A stretch of DNA of 64,000 nucleotides from Verrucomicrobiaceae bacterium (GCA_947458455.1 CANGYJ010000001.1:434001-498000); one strand, 5' to 3'. Positions 1 to 10,073 are shown, counted from the stretch's first letter. The notes: generated from the sequence alone by a model not told the origin. Program-made: numbers and translations.

Positions 1-1470
<1,470 letters not shown>

Positions 1471-1507
1471 GGAGGGGCGGAGTTTGGGCGCAAACGAGGA
1501 AGTTTAA

Positions 1508-1528
1508 AGTTCCAAGTTTCAGGTTTCA
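1508..1528 (+). repeat. 21-nt dispersed repeat, copy 1
   Basis: The 21 bases beginning AGTTCCAAGTTTCAGG recur exactly, on the opposite strand, at 56675-56695. Here they lie in the short gap between the start of glnS and the end of the PIN-domain gene. A degenerate relative occurs near 55399-55425. This is read directly from the sequence; calling it a genome-wide family is inference. Confidence 0.7.
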
Positions 1529-1564
1529 CGCACCCGACGCTTCCGCTGAAGGTTTCGCAACCGC

Positions 1565-2002
1565 TCAAGGCAGCACGACCAGACCTTCCCTGGCGGCCAG
1601 CTCACCCTGACGAAGATCAAAGGACAAAAAGCCGGATGCCTTCAGATGAAGAGCGGAGGCAATATGAAGAATATCCAGCGCCCCGAAGGCCGCGTTTGTT
1701 GTGTGATGCTGGCTCAGCCTCGCGGCGGCAGGAAAGAGCTGATGCTCGGAAATGCCGCGTTGATTCAAGATGCCTTCCAGCCTCGCTCTGCGGATACCCT
1801 CCAACGCCAACCGACCTTCCATGGGGCGGATTTCACGGGCTACAACGAGAGCTCGAACGGTGTTCTCCGCCTCAAAAACGCCAAGCCGCGTCACCGTGAG
1901 TATCGGCCCCTGTTCCGCACGCCACCATTGCCACGCTCGCTGCCAGTGCTCATCCTCTCGCACAAACAACGCCACGATGAAGCTGGCGTCCGCGTAGATC
2001 AT
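1565..2002 (-). CDS. PIN-domain ribonuclease toxin, VapC-like
   Basis: A 145-residue protein of PIN-domain size. Family members are Mg-dependent RNases, and in toxin-antitoxin pairs they cleave RNA when free of antitoxin. The acidic residues expected in the active site are present: Asp5 in MIYADASF, Glu44/Glu46 in the FEAEN text, Asp110 in ALDILHIASA and Asp129 in LSFDLRQ. Its ATG overlaps the stop codon of the small upstream gene by four bases (ATGA), so the two are probably translated together. The fold and residue pattern make the PIN assignment firm; the RNA target is unknown. Confidence 0.85.
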   Translation of the reverse strand: MIYADASFIVALFVREDEHWQRAWQWWRAEQGPILTVTRLGVFEAENTVRALVVAREIRPMEGRLALEGIRRARLEGILNQRGISEHQLFPAAARLSQHHTTNAAFGALDILHIASALHLKASGFLSFDLRQGELAAREGLVVLP

Positions 2003-2166
2003 GCCTCACCGCGACGGAGTTGAACAAGCAGGGAAACCGCACCCACAACACGCTTCGGCTCATGATCTGCCGAGGGGCCAAAGTCCTTCGACAGTCGGTC
2101 AAAGACTGCGGAGAGCTTTTTTCCTTTCCGGGAGGCCGTTGTCCGCGTGGAAGTGATCGTTTTCAT
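1999..2166 (-). CDS. Small protein upstream of the PIN toxin, probable antitoxin
   Basis: A 55-codon frame starting with ATG at 2166 and reading MKTITSTRTTASRKG, ending in a TGA that overlaps the ATG of the PIN-domain gene. An in-frame TGA lies a few codons upstream of the ATG, so the start cannot be much earlier. The position, size and ATGA coupling are those of a VapB-type antitoxin. The sequence is basic (several Arg/Lys near the N-terminus and again at KRVV), but I do not recognise an AbrB, RHH or Phd signature. The antitoxin role is inferred from context only. Confidence 0.6.
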   Translation of the reverse strand: MKTITSTRTTASRKGKKLSAVFDRLSKDFGPSADHEPKRVVGAVSLLVQLRRGEA

Positions 2167-2190
2167 GGAACGGATTCTACTTTGCGGCCA

Positions 2191-3174
2191 TCAACTGGCA
2201 AGTCGTCGCTCAGCCTTCTTCCGCCGCTCATTCCAAGCCCCGAGCAGCCAAGAGACCGCGAAAAGCCCGGAGAAGATGGCCAGGACGCCGCCGACGTGCT
2301 GGGTGGGACCGATGAGGTGCTGCAAGGGCTGCCTGGGCAGCGGGATCGAGTGGATCAGCATTAGATGAGCGACGTAGAGCAGCAGCGATTCACGTCCGGC
2401 GAGTCGCAGCCAGCCGGTGAAGGGGCTCACCCGAGCCGCCACGACGGCGACAACGACCGCCGCCATCATCACCCAGCCGAGGCGTTCCAAAAAGAAGGCG
2501 GGCGGGCCACCGGGCCACGGCGTGTTGGAAAGTCCCCAGGCGAACAAGGCACCCGCGAGCATCACGCCCGCGGCCGAGCGATTCAGTCGCCCATCCCAGG
2601 CACGGCGCGTGATGAAGCCCGCGAGTCCAAAACCCACCCACGGAAACAGGGCGAACTGCGAGCCGTGGAGGCGGTTGAAGTATTGATCGAGCACCAAGAC
2701 GCCCGTTTGCCATTCACGAGCTGATTTTTCCAAACTCACGAAAACGAGCAGCAGGACCAGCGCGGCGGCTTCCCTGCCCTTCCCCAGCTTTTCCACAGCC
2801 AGCAGAATCAAGCCGGAGACCGCCAGAAAGTGCAGCACATCCACCGTGGCGACCGCACGCATGGCTTGAGCATCAAACAGGTGATCCCACGGCACATGCA
2901 TGAGGTAGCCGATGAGCCAGACGAGCAGCAGGCGCTTCGCCACCGGCCACGCGGGCTTCGTTTTGCCCATCGTGACATGCGCCCGGGCATAGCCAGCGAT
3001 CCAAAAGAATGCCGGAGCGATCAGGCCGTGATACGAGGTCAGCATCTCAAACCAAGACGAGGCCTTCAGCTCCGGTGTGAGGAAGGTGTTCGCCGCATGC
3101 GTCCAGACCATGCCGAGCACGGCCAGACCTCGAAAGAGATCGAGCCATTCGAGGCGCTGGGAGGTGGGCGGCAC
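2191..3174 (-). CDS. Membrane acyltransferase-like protein (DUF1624/HGSNAT family)
   Basis: A 327-residue polytopic membrane protein with about nine or ten hydrophobic segments. The N-terminus RLEWLDLFRGLAVLGMVWTH followed by FFWIAGYARA is the hallmark of the heparan-alpha-glucosaminide N-acetyltransferase-like / DUF1624 family, in which conserved D, R and H residues of the first helices are thought to take part in acyl transfer. The C-terminus carries a basic tail (NERRKKAER). It is divergent from the DUF1501 gene that follows, with a gap of 65 bases. The substrate cannot be told from sequence; an OpgC- or acyltransferase-3-like role in surface glycan modification is the alternative. Confidence 0.75.
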   Translation of the reverse strand: MPPTSQRLEWLDLFRGLAVLGMVWTHAANTFLTPELKASSWFEMLTSYHGLIAPAFFWIAGYARAHVTMGKTKPAWPVAKRLLLVWLIGYLMHVPWDHLFDAQAMRAVATVDVLHFLAVSGLILLAVEKLGKGREAAALVLLLVFVSLEKSAREWQTGVLVLDQYFNRLHGSQFALFPWVGFGLAGFITRRAWDGRLNRSAAGVMLAGALFAWGLSNTPWPGGPPAFFLERLGWVMMAAVVVAVVAARVSPFTGWLRLAGRESLLLYVAHLMLIHSIPLPRQPLQHLIGPTQHVGGVLAIFSGLFAVSWLLGAWNERRKKAERRLAS

Positions 3175-3239
3175 GCGGCGAGCATGTCACAATCTCCATC
3201 GCATGCAAAAGATGCCACCGCGCCGGACGTAGAAGTCTC

Positions 3240-4676
3240 ATGCTACACACTCGTCGCTCCATTTTGAACCGCTCTGCCTACGGCATCGGTGGTATTGCCT
3301 TGGCCACACTGCTGCAAGAGCAGGGACTGCTAGCCACTTCGGAGCGTGCAGCCACGCAGCACTACGATCTCAAACCGAAGCAGCCGCACGGTTTTGGCCG
3401 GGCGAAGGCGATGATCTCGATGTTCATGCAGGGCGGCCCGAGCCACATGGACCTCTTCGACCCGAAACCCGAGCTCACGCGGCTCGACGGTAAGGAATTC
3501 CCCGGCGAAGTGAAGTATGACGATGCCGCCGGAGCCAGTCGCGAGGTGATGGGACCGCCTTGGAAGTTCAAAAAGCACGGTCAGTGCGGCATGGATGTGA
3601 GCGAACTGTTGCCGCACTTTTCGCGAATCGTGGATGATGTGACGCTCATCCGCTCGATGCACACGGGCGTGAACAATCACGGCCAAAGCATCTCCGCCCT
3701 CATGAACGGCCAGGTCACCGGCGGCAGGCCCACGCTCGGCTCATGGATCACTTACGGCCTCGGCAGCGAGAACCAGGACCTGCCCGCTTATGTGGCGCTC
3801 ACCGATCCGCGAGGCGTTCCGGTGCTCGGCGTGGATAATTGGAGCAACGGCTGGCTCCCCAGCCTCTTCCAAGGCACCGTCATCCGACCCAAAGAGCCGC
3901 GCATTCCGAATCTCGATGCGCCTTTGAGCCTCAAAGGCGATGCGCAGGCCCGCTATCTCCAATTCGTGGACCGCCTCAACCGCGAGCACCTCGAAGCTCG
4001 TCCTGGCGAGGCCGATTTGGAGGCTCGCATCCAGTCCTTCGAACTGGCCGCACGCATGCAAACGGCAGCCAAAGAGGCGCTCAACATCTCTCAAGAAAGC
4101 GCCGCCACAAAGAAGCTCTACGGCCTCGACAATCCCGCTGCAGCCGAGTTTGGCACCCGCTGCCTCATCGCCCGCCGCCTCGTCGAGCGTGGCGTGCGCT
4201 TCGTGTCGCTCTTCACCGGCAATCAAACCTGGGATCACCATTCGAGCATCCTCACCGGCTTGCCTGCGGCCTGTTTGTATGTCGACCAAGGTGCCGCTGC
4301 TCTCGTCAGTGATTTGAAGCAACGCGGCCTGCTCGATACCACCATCGTCCACTGGGGCGGTGAGATGGGCCGCCTACCCGTCATTCAAAACCGTGCCGGA
4401 GCGAAGGACCGCAAAACCGTGGGCCGCGATCACAACACCTACGGCTTCAGCATGTGGGTGGCCGGTGGCGGCTTCAAAGCCGGCCACATGCATGGCGAGA
4501 CGGATGACTTCGGCCACCACGCCATCAAAGACGTGGTGAACCACTACGACTACCACGCCACCCTGCTGCACCTTTTCGGTCTCGATCCCAAGAAGCTCAG
4601 CTACAAGCGCAACGGCACCGATCAGGTGCTCGTGGAGAATGAGAAAGCCCGCGTGGTCTCAGAAGTACTGATGTAA
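3240..4676 (+). CDS. DUF1501 family secreted protein
   Basis: A 478-residue protein of the DUF1501 family, a group related to alkaline phosphatase/sulfatase folds and greatly expanded in Planctomycetes and Verrucomicrobia. The N-terminus HTRRSILNRSAYGIGGIAL resembles a Tat signal with the twin arginine near residue 4. Family text includes MISMFMQGGPSHMDLFDPKP, MGPPWKFKKHGQCGMDVSELLPH, MHTGVNNHGQ and the late GRDHNTYGFSMWVAGGG. DUF1501 genes usually sit beside a PSD1/PSCyt cytochrome gene; here the only such gene is about 47 kb away, so this copy is on its own. The reaction is unknown. Confidence 0.88.
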   Translation: MLHTRRSILNRSAYGIGGIALATLLQEQGLLATSERAATQHYDLKPKQPHGFGRAKAMISMFMQGGPSHMDLFDPKPELTRLDGKEFPGEVKYDDAAGASREVMGPPWKFKKHGQCGMDVSELLPHFSRIVDDVTLIRSMHTGVNNHGQSISALMNGQVTGGRPTLGSWITYGLGSENQDLPAYVALTDPRGVPVLGVDNWSNGWLPSLFQGTVIRPKEPRIPNLDAPLSLKGDAQARYLQFVDRLNREHLEARPGEADLEARIQSFELAARMQTAAKEALNISQESAATKKLYGLDNPAAAEFGTRCLIARRLVERGVRFVSLFTGNQTWDHHSSILTGLPAACLYVDQGAAALVSDLKQRGLLDTTIVHWGGEMGRLPVIQNRAGAKDRKTVGRDHNTYGFSMWVAGGGFKAGHMHGETDDFGHHAIKDVVNHYDYHATLLHLFGLDPKKLSYKRNGTDQVLVENEKARVVSEVLM

Positions 4677-4687
4677 GCCTCGCTGTC

Positions 4688-7429
4688 TCAATCAATCTGC
4701 ACCAGAATCTCGCGTGGCTTCGCTCCATCACCAGGACCGATGATGCCGCGAGCCTCAAGAAGATCCATCATGCGAGCGGCGCGGCCATAGCCGAGGCGCA
4801 GACGACGCTGGAAGAGACTGGTGGAGGCTTTCTTTTCCTGACGGATGACCTCAATGCATTGTTCCAGGGTCTCAGCTTCCTCAGAGCTTATGCCACCGCC
4901 TTCGCCGTCCTCTTCACCGTCAGCGAGGAATTCGCCGCTGTTGGCATCCACTTTGACATCGAAGACGGGTTTCCCCTGCGCCACGCAATGCTCAACGATG
5001 GCGTGAATTTCGTCATCGGTAACGAAGGCACCCTGGCTGCGGATCGGCTGGGCACCGCCGGGCGGTACATAAAGCATATCGCCTTTGCCAACGAGGTTCT
5101 CGGCCCCCTTGCGGTCGAGAATGACGCGGCTATCGAGAGCGGAAGAGACCTGGAAGGCGATGCGTGTGGGGATGTTCGCTTTGATGACGCCGGTGATGAC
5201 GTCCGCACGCGGCGTTTGGGTGGCGACGATGAGATGGATGCCAGCGGCGCGAGCCATCTGCGTGATGCGGGCGATGCAGACTTCGATGTCCGCAGGCGCA
5301 GTCTGCATCAAATCGGCCAGCTCATCGACGATGACGACGACATAAGGCAGCGTGTCCGGCACCGGCGGTCGGTAGTCACGCTCGGTGGTGGTGGGTGAGG
5401 GCGGAGGCTGCGAATCACCCAGCCAAGCACCGCTGGCATCGCGAAGCTGGTTCTTCATCTCGATGTCGAAGTCTTCCAGCTCGGCGTCGAGATCGAATTC
5501 CTCGTCCTCTCGCTTTAACGACACCGCATGGGTGAAAACAGGTTCGCGGGTCATCAGGGCCGCAGCGCCCGTGGGCATCAAATCAGGCTCGACGACCTTT
5601 GGCGAGGCTTTGGCAGGTTTGGCGGCGTTGGCAGCCGTGGTGACAGGTTCAGGAGCGGCAGTGCCAGCGGCGGCCGCAGCGGCTCGTTTGGCGTCCTGAT
5701 CGGCTTTGCGCTTGCGGTTGCGGTTGTTGAAGGTCTCGAAGTTTCGGCAGCCTTCTTGGGCAAAGATTTGATAGCGGTTTTCCATCTCCTTCACCACCCA
5801 GCGAAGAGCGAGGAGTGCCTTTTTCGGATCGGTGACGACGGGAAGCGCCAGGTGAGGCAGTTCCTCGTAGTTTTGCATTTCGACGACCTTCGGGTCGATC
5901 ATGATGAAACGCAGCTCATCGGGGGCAAAACGGCAGATGAGGCTCGTGACGATGCTGTTGATGCAAACCGATTTACCTGAGCCCGTGGCACCGGCGACGA
6001 GCAAGTGTGGCATGGCGGCGAGATCGCCAATGATCGTCTTGCCATACACATCCTTGCCGAGGGCGACGGGAAGCTTGGCCTTGCCATTGATGAAGGCATC
6101 ATCTTCCAGCAGCTCGCGAAGCGGGACGACGATCTTCTCTTTGTTCGCCAGTTCGATGCCGACGGTGTCCTTGCCAGGGATGGGAGCGAGGATGTTGATA
6201 CGCTCAGCACGCGTGGCACGGGCGAGATCCGCATCGAGATTCGCGATACGGCTGACGCGGAGGCCATCCACAGGCCGCACCTCGTAGCGAGTGATAGCAG
6301 GACCACGGGTGATGTCTCCCGGCTCGACGGTGATGCCAAAGCTGGAGAGTGCTTTGACGATGGTGGCCTGAGTGGCGAGGAGCTCGACTTTATCCGTCGG
6401 TGCGTGCTGCTCCACCGGCCAGTTGAGGAGGTCGATGGGCGGCAGTTTGTAGTCTTTGAAACGAACCGTGAGATTCCCCAGCGAGCCGTGCGGAGCCTGC
6501 TCGATCTTTTGCGCCCGCTTCTTCTCCCAAACCTCGGTGAGCTTGGGTTTATCGGCATTGTCCTCGTGGGAACGCGGAGCGGAGGAATCGATGATCTTCG
6601 GCGGCGGTGGCGGATCAAACTTGAGCCCCAGCTCCGGCGTGACGAGACCCGTCTCGGCGGCCGTTTTGGCCATCTCAGCCAGAGCGGCGGCCGTCGCGGG
6701 ATCTTTGGCACCACGCTTCTTTTTGCGCAATTCCTCGGGAATGGGGGTGAAGGTGCCGGGAATGGTGTTCGCGGCTTCCTCAGCCAGTTTTTCGGCAATT
6801 AAACGGCGCTGCTCGCACTCCTCCTGCCACTTGGCGAATTCGTAGCGAATGCTCTGCAGGGCCGAAAGCGGATGAATGCCCGTGACCATGAAAAGGGAGG
6901 TGATATAAACACTGCCAAAAAGCATCACCGAGCCGCCTTTCCCCACCACAGCGAGGCTCAAATCTCCCAGCAGCCTGCCAATGAACCCGCCACCGCCCTC
7001 GGGTAAGAAGTTGTTATCTGGCTCAAACAGCCTCAGCGCATGCAGAAGAACCGCCGCCGTGACGGTGAGAATGAACGTGCCGAGTATGCCCAATCGCGTG
7101 GTGGGCGTCTTGGTATGCAGCTTGCACACGCCGAACCACGTCAGGCAGATCGCAATAGCATAGGCCGCGAGGCCAAGGAGGTAAAAGGACCATCCGGCGA
7201 CCCAAGCCCCCAACCAGCCCATGAAATTTTGCGTCGATTCATTGTGGGCGTCTCCATGCCCCAGAGTGGCATCCGGCCCCAAATCATAAGAGTCATAGGA
7301 AACGAGAGCCAAGAGCAGCATCGTGGCCGCCATGAGCAGGAGGATGCCGATGGGATCATTCCACGGGCTCACCTTTTCATCGGTGGACCGTGAGCGTGCG
7401 GGGCGGGAGGCAGCAGCGGCGCGATTCAT
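4688..7429 (-). CDS. ftsK: DNA translocase FtsK/SpoIIIE
   Basis: A 913-residue septal DNA pump that moves chromosome ends during division. Four hydrophobic segments fill the first 200 residues, followed by a linker, an alpha domain with TRGPAITRYEVRP, the RecA-like motor with Walker A GATGSGKS at 480-487 and Walker B VVVIVDELADL near 697-706, and a C-terminal winged-helix gamma domain (QRRLRLGYGRAARMMDLLE) that reads KOPS-type sites. Between the two Walker motifs sits an unusual stretch of about 125 residues rich in Ala, Pro, Lys and then acidic residues, where E. coli FtsK and SpoIIIE have far fewer. It ends 12 bases from the convergent DUF1501 gene. Confidence 0.95.
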   Translation of the reverse strand: MNRAAAASRPARSRSTDEKVSPWNDPIGILLLMAATMLLLALVSYDSYDLGPDATLGHGDAHNESTQNFMGWLGAWVAGWSFYLLGLAAYAIAICLTWFGVCKLHTKTPTTRLGILGTFILTVTAAVLLHALRLFEPDNNFLPEGGGGFIGRLLGDLSLAVVGKGGSVMLFGSVYITSLFMVTGIHPLSALQSIRYEFAKWQEECEQRRLIAEKLAEEAANTIPGTFTPIPEELRKKKRGAKDPATAAALAEMAKTAAETGLVTPELGLKFDPPPPPKIIDSSAPRSHEDNADKPKLTEVWEKKRAQKIEQAPHGSLGNLTVRFKDYKLPPIDLLNWPVEQHAPTDKVELLATQATIVKALSSFGITVEPGDITRGPAITRYEVRPVDGLRVSRIANLDADLARATRAERINILAPIPGKDTVGIELANKEKIVVPLRELLEDDAFINGKAKLPVALGKDVYGKTIIGDLAAMPHLLVAGATGSGKSVCINSIVTSLICRFAPDELRFIMIDPKVVEMQNYEELPHLALPVVTDPKKALLALRWVVKEMENRYQIFAQEGCRNFETFNNRNRKRKADQDAKRAAAAAAGTAAPEPVTTAANAAKPAKASPKVVEPDLMPTGAAALMTREPVFTHAVSLKREDEEFDLDAELEDFDIEMKNQLRDASGAWLGDSQPPPSPTTTERDYRPPVPDTLPYVVVIVDELADLMQTAPADIEVCIARITQMARAAGIHLIVATQTPRADVITGVIKANIPTRIAFQVSSALDSRVILDRKGAENLVGKGDMLYVPPGGAQPIRSQGAFVTDDEIHAIVEHCVAQGKPVFDVKVDANSGEFLADGEEDGEGGGISSEEAETLEQCIEVIRQEKKASTSLFQRRLRLGYGRAARMMDLLEARGIIGPGDGAKPREILVQID

Positions 7430-7481
7430 GGCGACGATTTTGGCAGCAGAAATTATTTAAGGCTACTGAAATATTTAGGTT

Positions 7482-7498
7482 GCCCAGATTATCTGGGC
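7482..7498. promoter_or_regulatory. Perfect short palindrome between divergent ftsK and cytochrome genes
   Basis: GCCCAGATTATCTGGGC is a 7-bp perfect inverted repeat with a 3-base centre, lying in the 174-base divergent gap between ftsK and the small cytochrome c gene. It is flanked on the ftsK side by an AT-rich stretch (AATTATTTAAGG, AAATATTTAGG) that could hold promoter elements. Position and symmetry suit an operator or a small hairpin; no regulator is identified. Confidence 0.35.
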
Positions 7499-7603
7499 TT
7501 GCTTCCCTCGCCTCGAAAGCTCCCGCAGCAGCCTCTGGCTTGCAGCTTGACGCTTTCCTCACCTCGCCCATCATCGCATCTGCGCATACCGCACCATCTC
7601 TAT

Positions 7604-8032
7604 ATGAAGAAAACCATCGCCCTCTCCCTCGCTGCGGTTCTCGCCGCCGCCATCATCCCCACCAGCAGCGCCCAAGACGCCGGCAAGGTGGACTTCGAAA
7701 AGCAGATCCTCCCCATCCTGAAGGAAAGCTGCTTCAAATGCCACGAGAAGGAACACGAAGAAAACGGCAAGGTGAAGAAGCCCAAAGGCAAGCTCCGCCT
7801 CGATAGCGCCGCGACGATCATGAAAGGCGGCAGCGAGTACCCCGATGAAAACGTCGTCGCAGGCAAACCGGACGCGAGCTGGCTCGTCAAAACGATGACT
7901 CTCCCCGACTCCGATGACCTCGCCATGCCCCCCGAAGGCAAGGGCGACCGCGTCAGTGCTGCGAACATCGACCTGATCAAGAAATGGATCAGTGAAGGTG
8001 CTAGCTTCGATGCCTGGAAAGGCGTGGAATAG
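7604..8032 (+). CDS. Secreted planctomycete-type cytochrome c domain protein
   Basis: A 142-residue exported protein. The first 23 residues (MKKTIALSLAAVLAAAII..) are a Sec signal peptide, which is why ATG 7604 is preferred over upstream starts. The heme motif CFKCH at residues 43-47 sits in the PSCyt1 context FEKQILPILKESCFKCH with the family's later KGKLRLDS and MPPEGKGDRVS text. Such domains are usually fused to PSD1 modules; here the heme domain stands alone and would be a periplasmic electron carrier or sensor. A hairpin terminator follows directly, so the gene is monocistronic. Confidence 0.88.
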   Translation: MKKTIALSLAAVLAAAIIPTSSAQDAGKVDFEKQILPILKESCFKCHEKEHEENGKVKKPKGKLRLDSAATIMKGGSEYPDENVVAGKPDASWLVKTMTLPDSDDLAMPPEGKGDRVSAANIDLIKKWISEGASFDAWKGVE

Positions 8033-8054
8033 CCTTCCCACCCCGATTTCACGA

Positions 8055-8083
8055 AAGCGGAGCCACCTCAGCTCCGCTTTTTT
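8055..8083 (+). terminator. Rho-independent terminator after the cytochrome gene
   Basis: A 9-bp perfect stem AAGCGGAGC/GCTCCGCTT with a 7-base loop (CACCTCA), followed by a T tract ending at 8083. It lies 22 bases past the stop codon at 8032. Confidence 0.85.
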
Positions 8084-8120
8084 GTGCCCAAAATCCTCGT
8101 TTTTAGCCTGAAATCCCCGC

Positions 8121-8148
8121 TTGCATTCAAAGGCGGACCCCGCATTAT
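8121..8148 (+). promoter_or_regulatory. Possible sigma70-type promoter for rpoA-rplQ
   Basis: TTGCAT at 8121-8126 and CATTAT at 8143-8148 are separated by 16 bases, in the gap between the upstream terminator and the rpoA start at 8265. With the terminator upstream, rpoA needs its own promoter here. The 5' leader would be about 110 bases. Identification is by eye. Confidence 0.4.
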
Positions 8149-8264
8149 CCACGCCCCTCGCGAGTAGCCTCCCTCTACCATTCGCCGTTGGTCTCCGTGC
8201 CTGCCTCCCTCTGGGATAAGCAGGATACTCGTCCGGAGGTAACCCGGCCTCATATAACCACACC

Positions 8265-9380
8265 ATGTCAGCACGTCTTGCTCGATTCGAAATGCCGAGT
8301 CGTCTCGTTAAAAACGAGGCCACGGCCACCGAAACCTACGCCCAGTTCGTCGCCGAACCCTTTGATAAAGGTTACGGTCACACCATCGGCAACAGCCTCC
8401 GCCGCGTCCTGCTTTCCTCCTTGGAAGGCGCCGCTATCACCTCCGTGAAGATCCGCGGCGTTGAGCATGAATTCTCCACCCTGCCCGGCGTGCTCGAAGA
8501 CGTCGTCCAGATCGTTTTGAACCTCAAGAAGGTGAAATTCCGCCACAACAGCGAGAGCAAGGAGCCACGTCTCCTCTCCCTGATCGTCGAAAAAGAAGGC
8601 ACCATCACTGCTGGCGACATCAAGGACGACAACCACTACGAAGTCATCAACAAGGACCAGGTCATCTGCACCATCGCCAAGAAGACCAAGTTTGAAGCCG
8701 AGTTCGAAGTCCGCGTGGGCCGTGGTTTCGCCTCCTGGGAAGAAAACAAGCGTGCCGATACCCCCATCGGCGTGATCCCGATCGACAGCATCTACTCCCC
8801 TGTCACCCGCGTGAAGTATGGCGTGGAAACCACCCGCGTCGGCCAGAACACCGATTATGACAAGCTCGTGCTCGACGTGTGGACCGATGGCCGCATCTCC
8901 CCGCAGGATTCCCTCCTGCAATCCGCCGCCATCCTTCGTCACCACCTCGATGTCTTCGTGAACTACGACGACAAGGCCGTCGAATTCGAAGCCGCCCCGG
9001 AAGCTCAGAGTGAGGAAAACGCCGAACTCCGCAAGCTGCTCAACATGAGCGTCAACGAGATCGAACTCTCCGTCCGCGCCGCGAACTGCCTCAACAACGC
9101 CAACATCACCTCCGTCGGCCAGCTCGCCATGAAGACGGAATCCGAAATGCTGCGCTACCGCAACTTCGGCAAGAAATCCCTCACCGAGATCAAGGAAAAG
9201 CTCGCCGAACTCGGCCTGTCCCTTGGCATGAAATTCGATCCTGCGCTGCTTGAGCCCATCCCCGGCGGCGTGTCCCTCCTCGCCCGCAGCAGCATGCTGG
9301 CCGATGACGAAGAGGACATCGCCGATGCCGCTGGCTTCACCAAGCTGGTGGACAGCCATCTCGACGACGAAGACGAGTAA
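8265..9380 (+). CDS. rpoA: RNA polymerase alpha subunit
   Basis: A 371-residue alpha subunit of RNA polymerase. The N-terminal dimerisation domain is clear (AEPFDKGYGHTIGNSLRRVL, ITSVKIRGVEHEF, LPGVLEDV) and the C-terminal domain carries LSVRAANCLNNANITSVGQL with the helix-hairpin-helix text RNFGKKSLTEIKEKL. It is about 40 residues longer than the E. coli protein, the extra part being an acidic C-terminal tail (DDEEDIADAAG and DDEDE). rplQ follows 38 bases downstream, the usual order, but the usual upstream rpsM-rpsK-rpsD genes are missing; the gene before it is a cytochrome. Confidence 0.97.
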   Translation: MSARLARFEMPSRLVKNEATATETYAQFVAEPFDKGYGHTIGNSLRRVLLSSLEGAAITSVKIRGVEHEFSTLPGVLEDVVQIVLNLKKVKFRHNSESKEPRLLSLIVEKEGTITAGDIKDDNHYEVINKDQVICTIAKKTKFEAEFEVRVGRGFASWEENKRADTPIGVIPIDSIYSPVTRVKYGVETTRVGQNTDYDKLVLDVWTDGRISPQDSLLQSAAILRHHLDVFVNYDDKAVEFEAAPEAQSEENAELRKLLNMSVNEIELSVRAANCLNNANITSVGQLAMKTESEMLRYRNFGKKSLTEIKEKLAELGLSLGMKFDPALLEPIPGGVSLLARSSMLADDEEDIADAAGFTKLVDSHLDDEDE

Positions 9381-9418
9381 GATCAACCCAACGAAGAATA
9401 GGAACGCACTAACAGGAC

Positions 9419-9931
9419 ATGAAACACGGAAGGAAAACCATCAAACTTCAGCGCAAGCAGGACCATCGCGATGCCCTGCTGATGAACCTCGTCATCTCGC
9501 TCATCGAGCACCGCCGCATTCGCACCACCCTCGCCAAGGCCAAAGCCGTCCGCCCATTCGCGGAAAAAATGGTCACCATCGGCAAGGCGGGCACGCTGCA
9601 CGCACGACGCAATGCGTTGCGCTACCTCCGCCACAAAGATGTGGTGAAGGAGCTCTTCGAAGAGATCGCCCCGGCCTCCAAGGAACGTGCAGGTGGCTAC
9701 ACCCGCATCACCAAGCTCGGGCAACGCCGCAGCGATTCCGCCCCGATGGCCTACATCGAATGGGTGGACGCCTTCGTCCCGAAGGCCGCTGCTGCTCCAG
9801 CTGAAGTCGCCCCTGAAGGCGATGCCGCACCGGCCGAAGAAGCCGCACCGGTCGCCAAGAAGAAGGCTCCAGCCAAGAAAGCCGCTGCTAAAAAAGCTCC
9901 GGCCAAGAAAAAGGCCGCTGCTGCCGAGTAA
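9419..9931 (+). CDS. rplQ: Ribosomal protein bL17
   Basis: A 170-residue large-subunit ribosomal protein. The first about 120 residues match bL17 (MKHGRKTIKLQRKQDHRDAL, then NLVISLIEHRRIRTTLAKAK and the final YTRITKLGQRRSDSAPMAYIE). The remaining about 50 residues are an added low-complexity tail of Ala, Lys and Pro (repeats of APAKK and AAAKK) like eukaryotic histone H1 tails. Such Ala/Lys tails on bL17 are seen in several phyla and probably contact RNA, which is inference. It forms a two-gene unit with rpoA and is closed by the terminator at 9954. Confidence 0.97.
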   Translation: MKHGRKTIKLQRKQDHRDALLMNLVISLIEHRRIRTTLAKAKAVRPFAEKMVTIGKAGTLHARRNALRYLRHKDVVKELFEEIAPASKERAGGYTRITKLGQRRSDSAPMAYIEWVDAFVPKAAAAPAEVAPEGDAAPAEEAAPVAKKKAPAKKAAAKKAPAKKKAAAAE

Positions 9932-9953
9932 TTCGAGCATCCATCATCCCACA

Positions 9954-9986
9954 CGCGGGAGCCTCTTCAGGCTCCCGCGTTTTTTT
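9954..9986 (+). terminator. Rho-independent terminator after rplQ
   Basis: A 10-bp perfect stem CGCGGGAGCC/GGCTCCCGCG with a 6-base loop, followed by seven T residues. It starts 23 bases after the rplQ stop codon and is the strongest terminator in the window. Confidence 0.93.
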
Positions 9987-10073
9987 ATGCCCTTCATCCG
10001 CTTTGCAGGCCAGTCAGACACATCAAAAGCGCTCACTTGAATTGGCCTTCTTTTGCAGCTACCACGCCCACCG

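Noticed and set aside
8268-9386. Minus-strand frame opposite rpoA
   Set aside because: Full-length antisense of an obvious housekeeping gene with a biased, low-complexity product.
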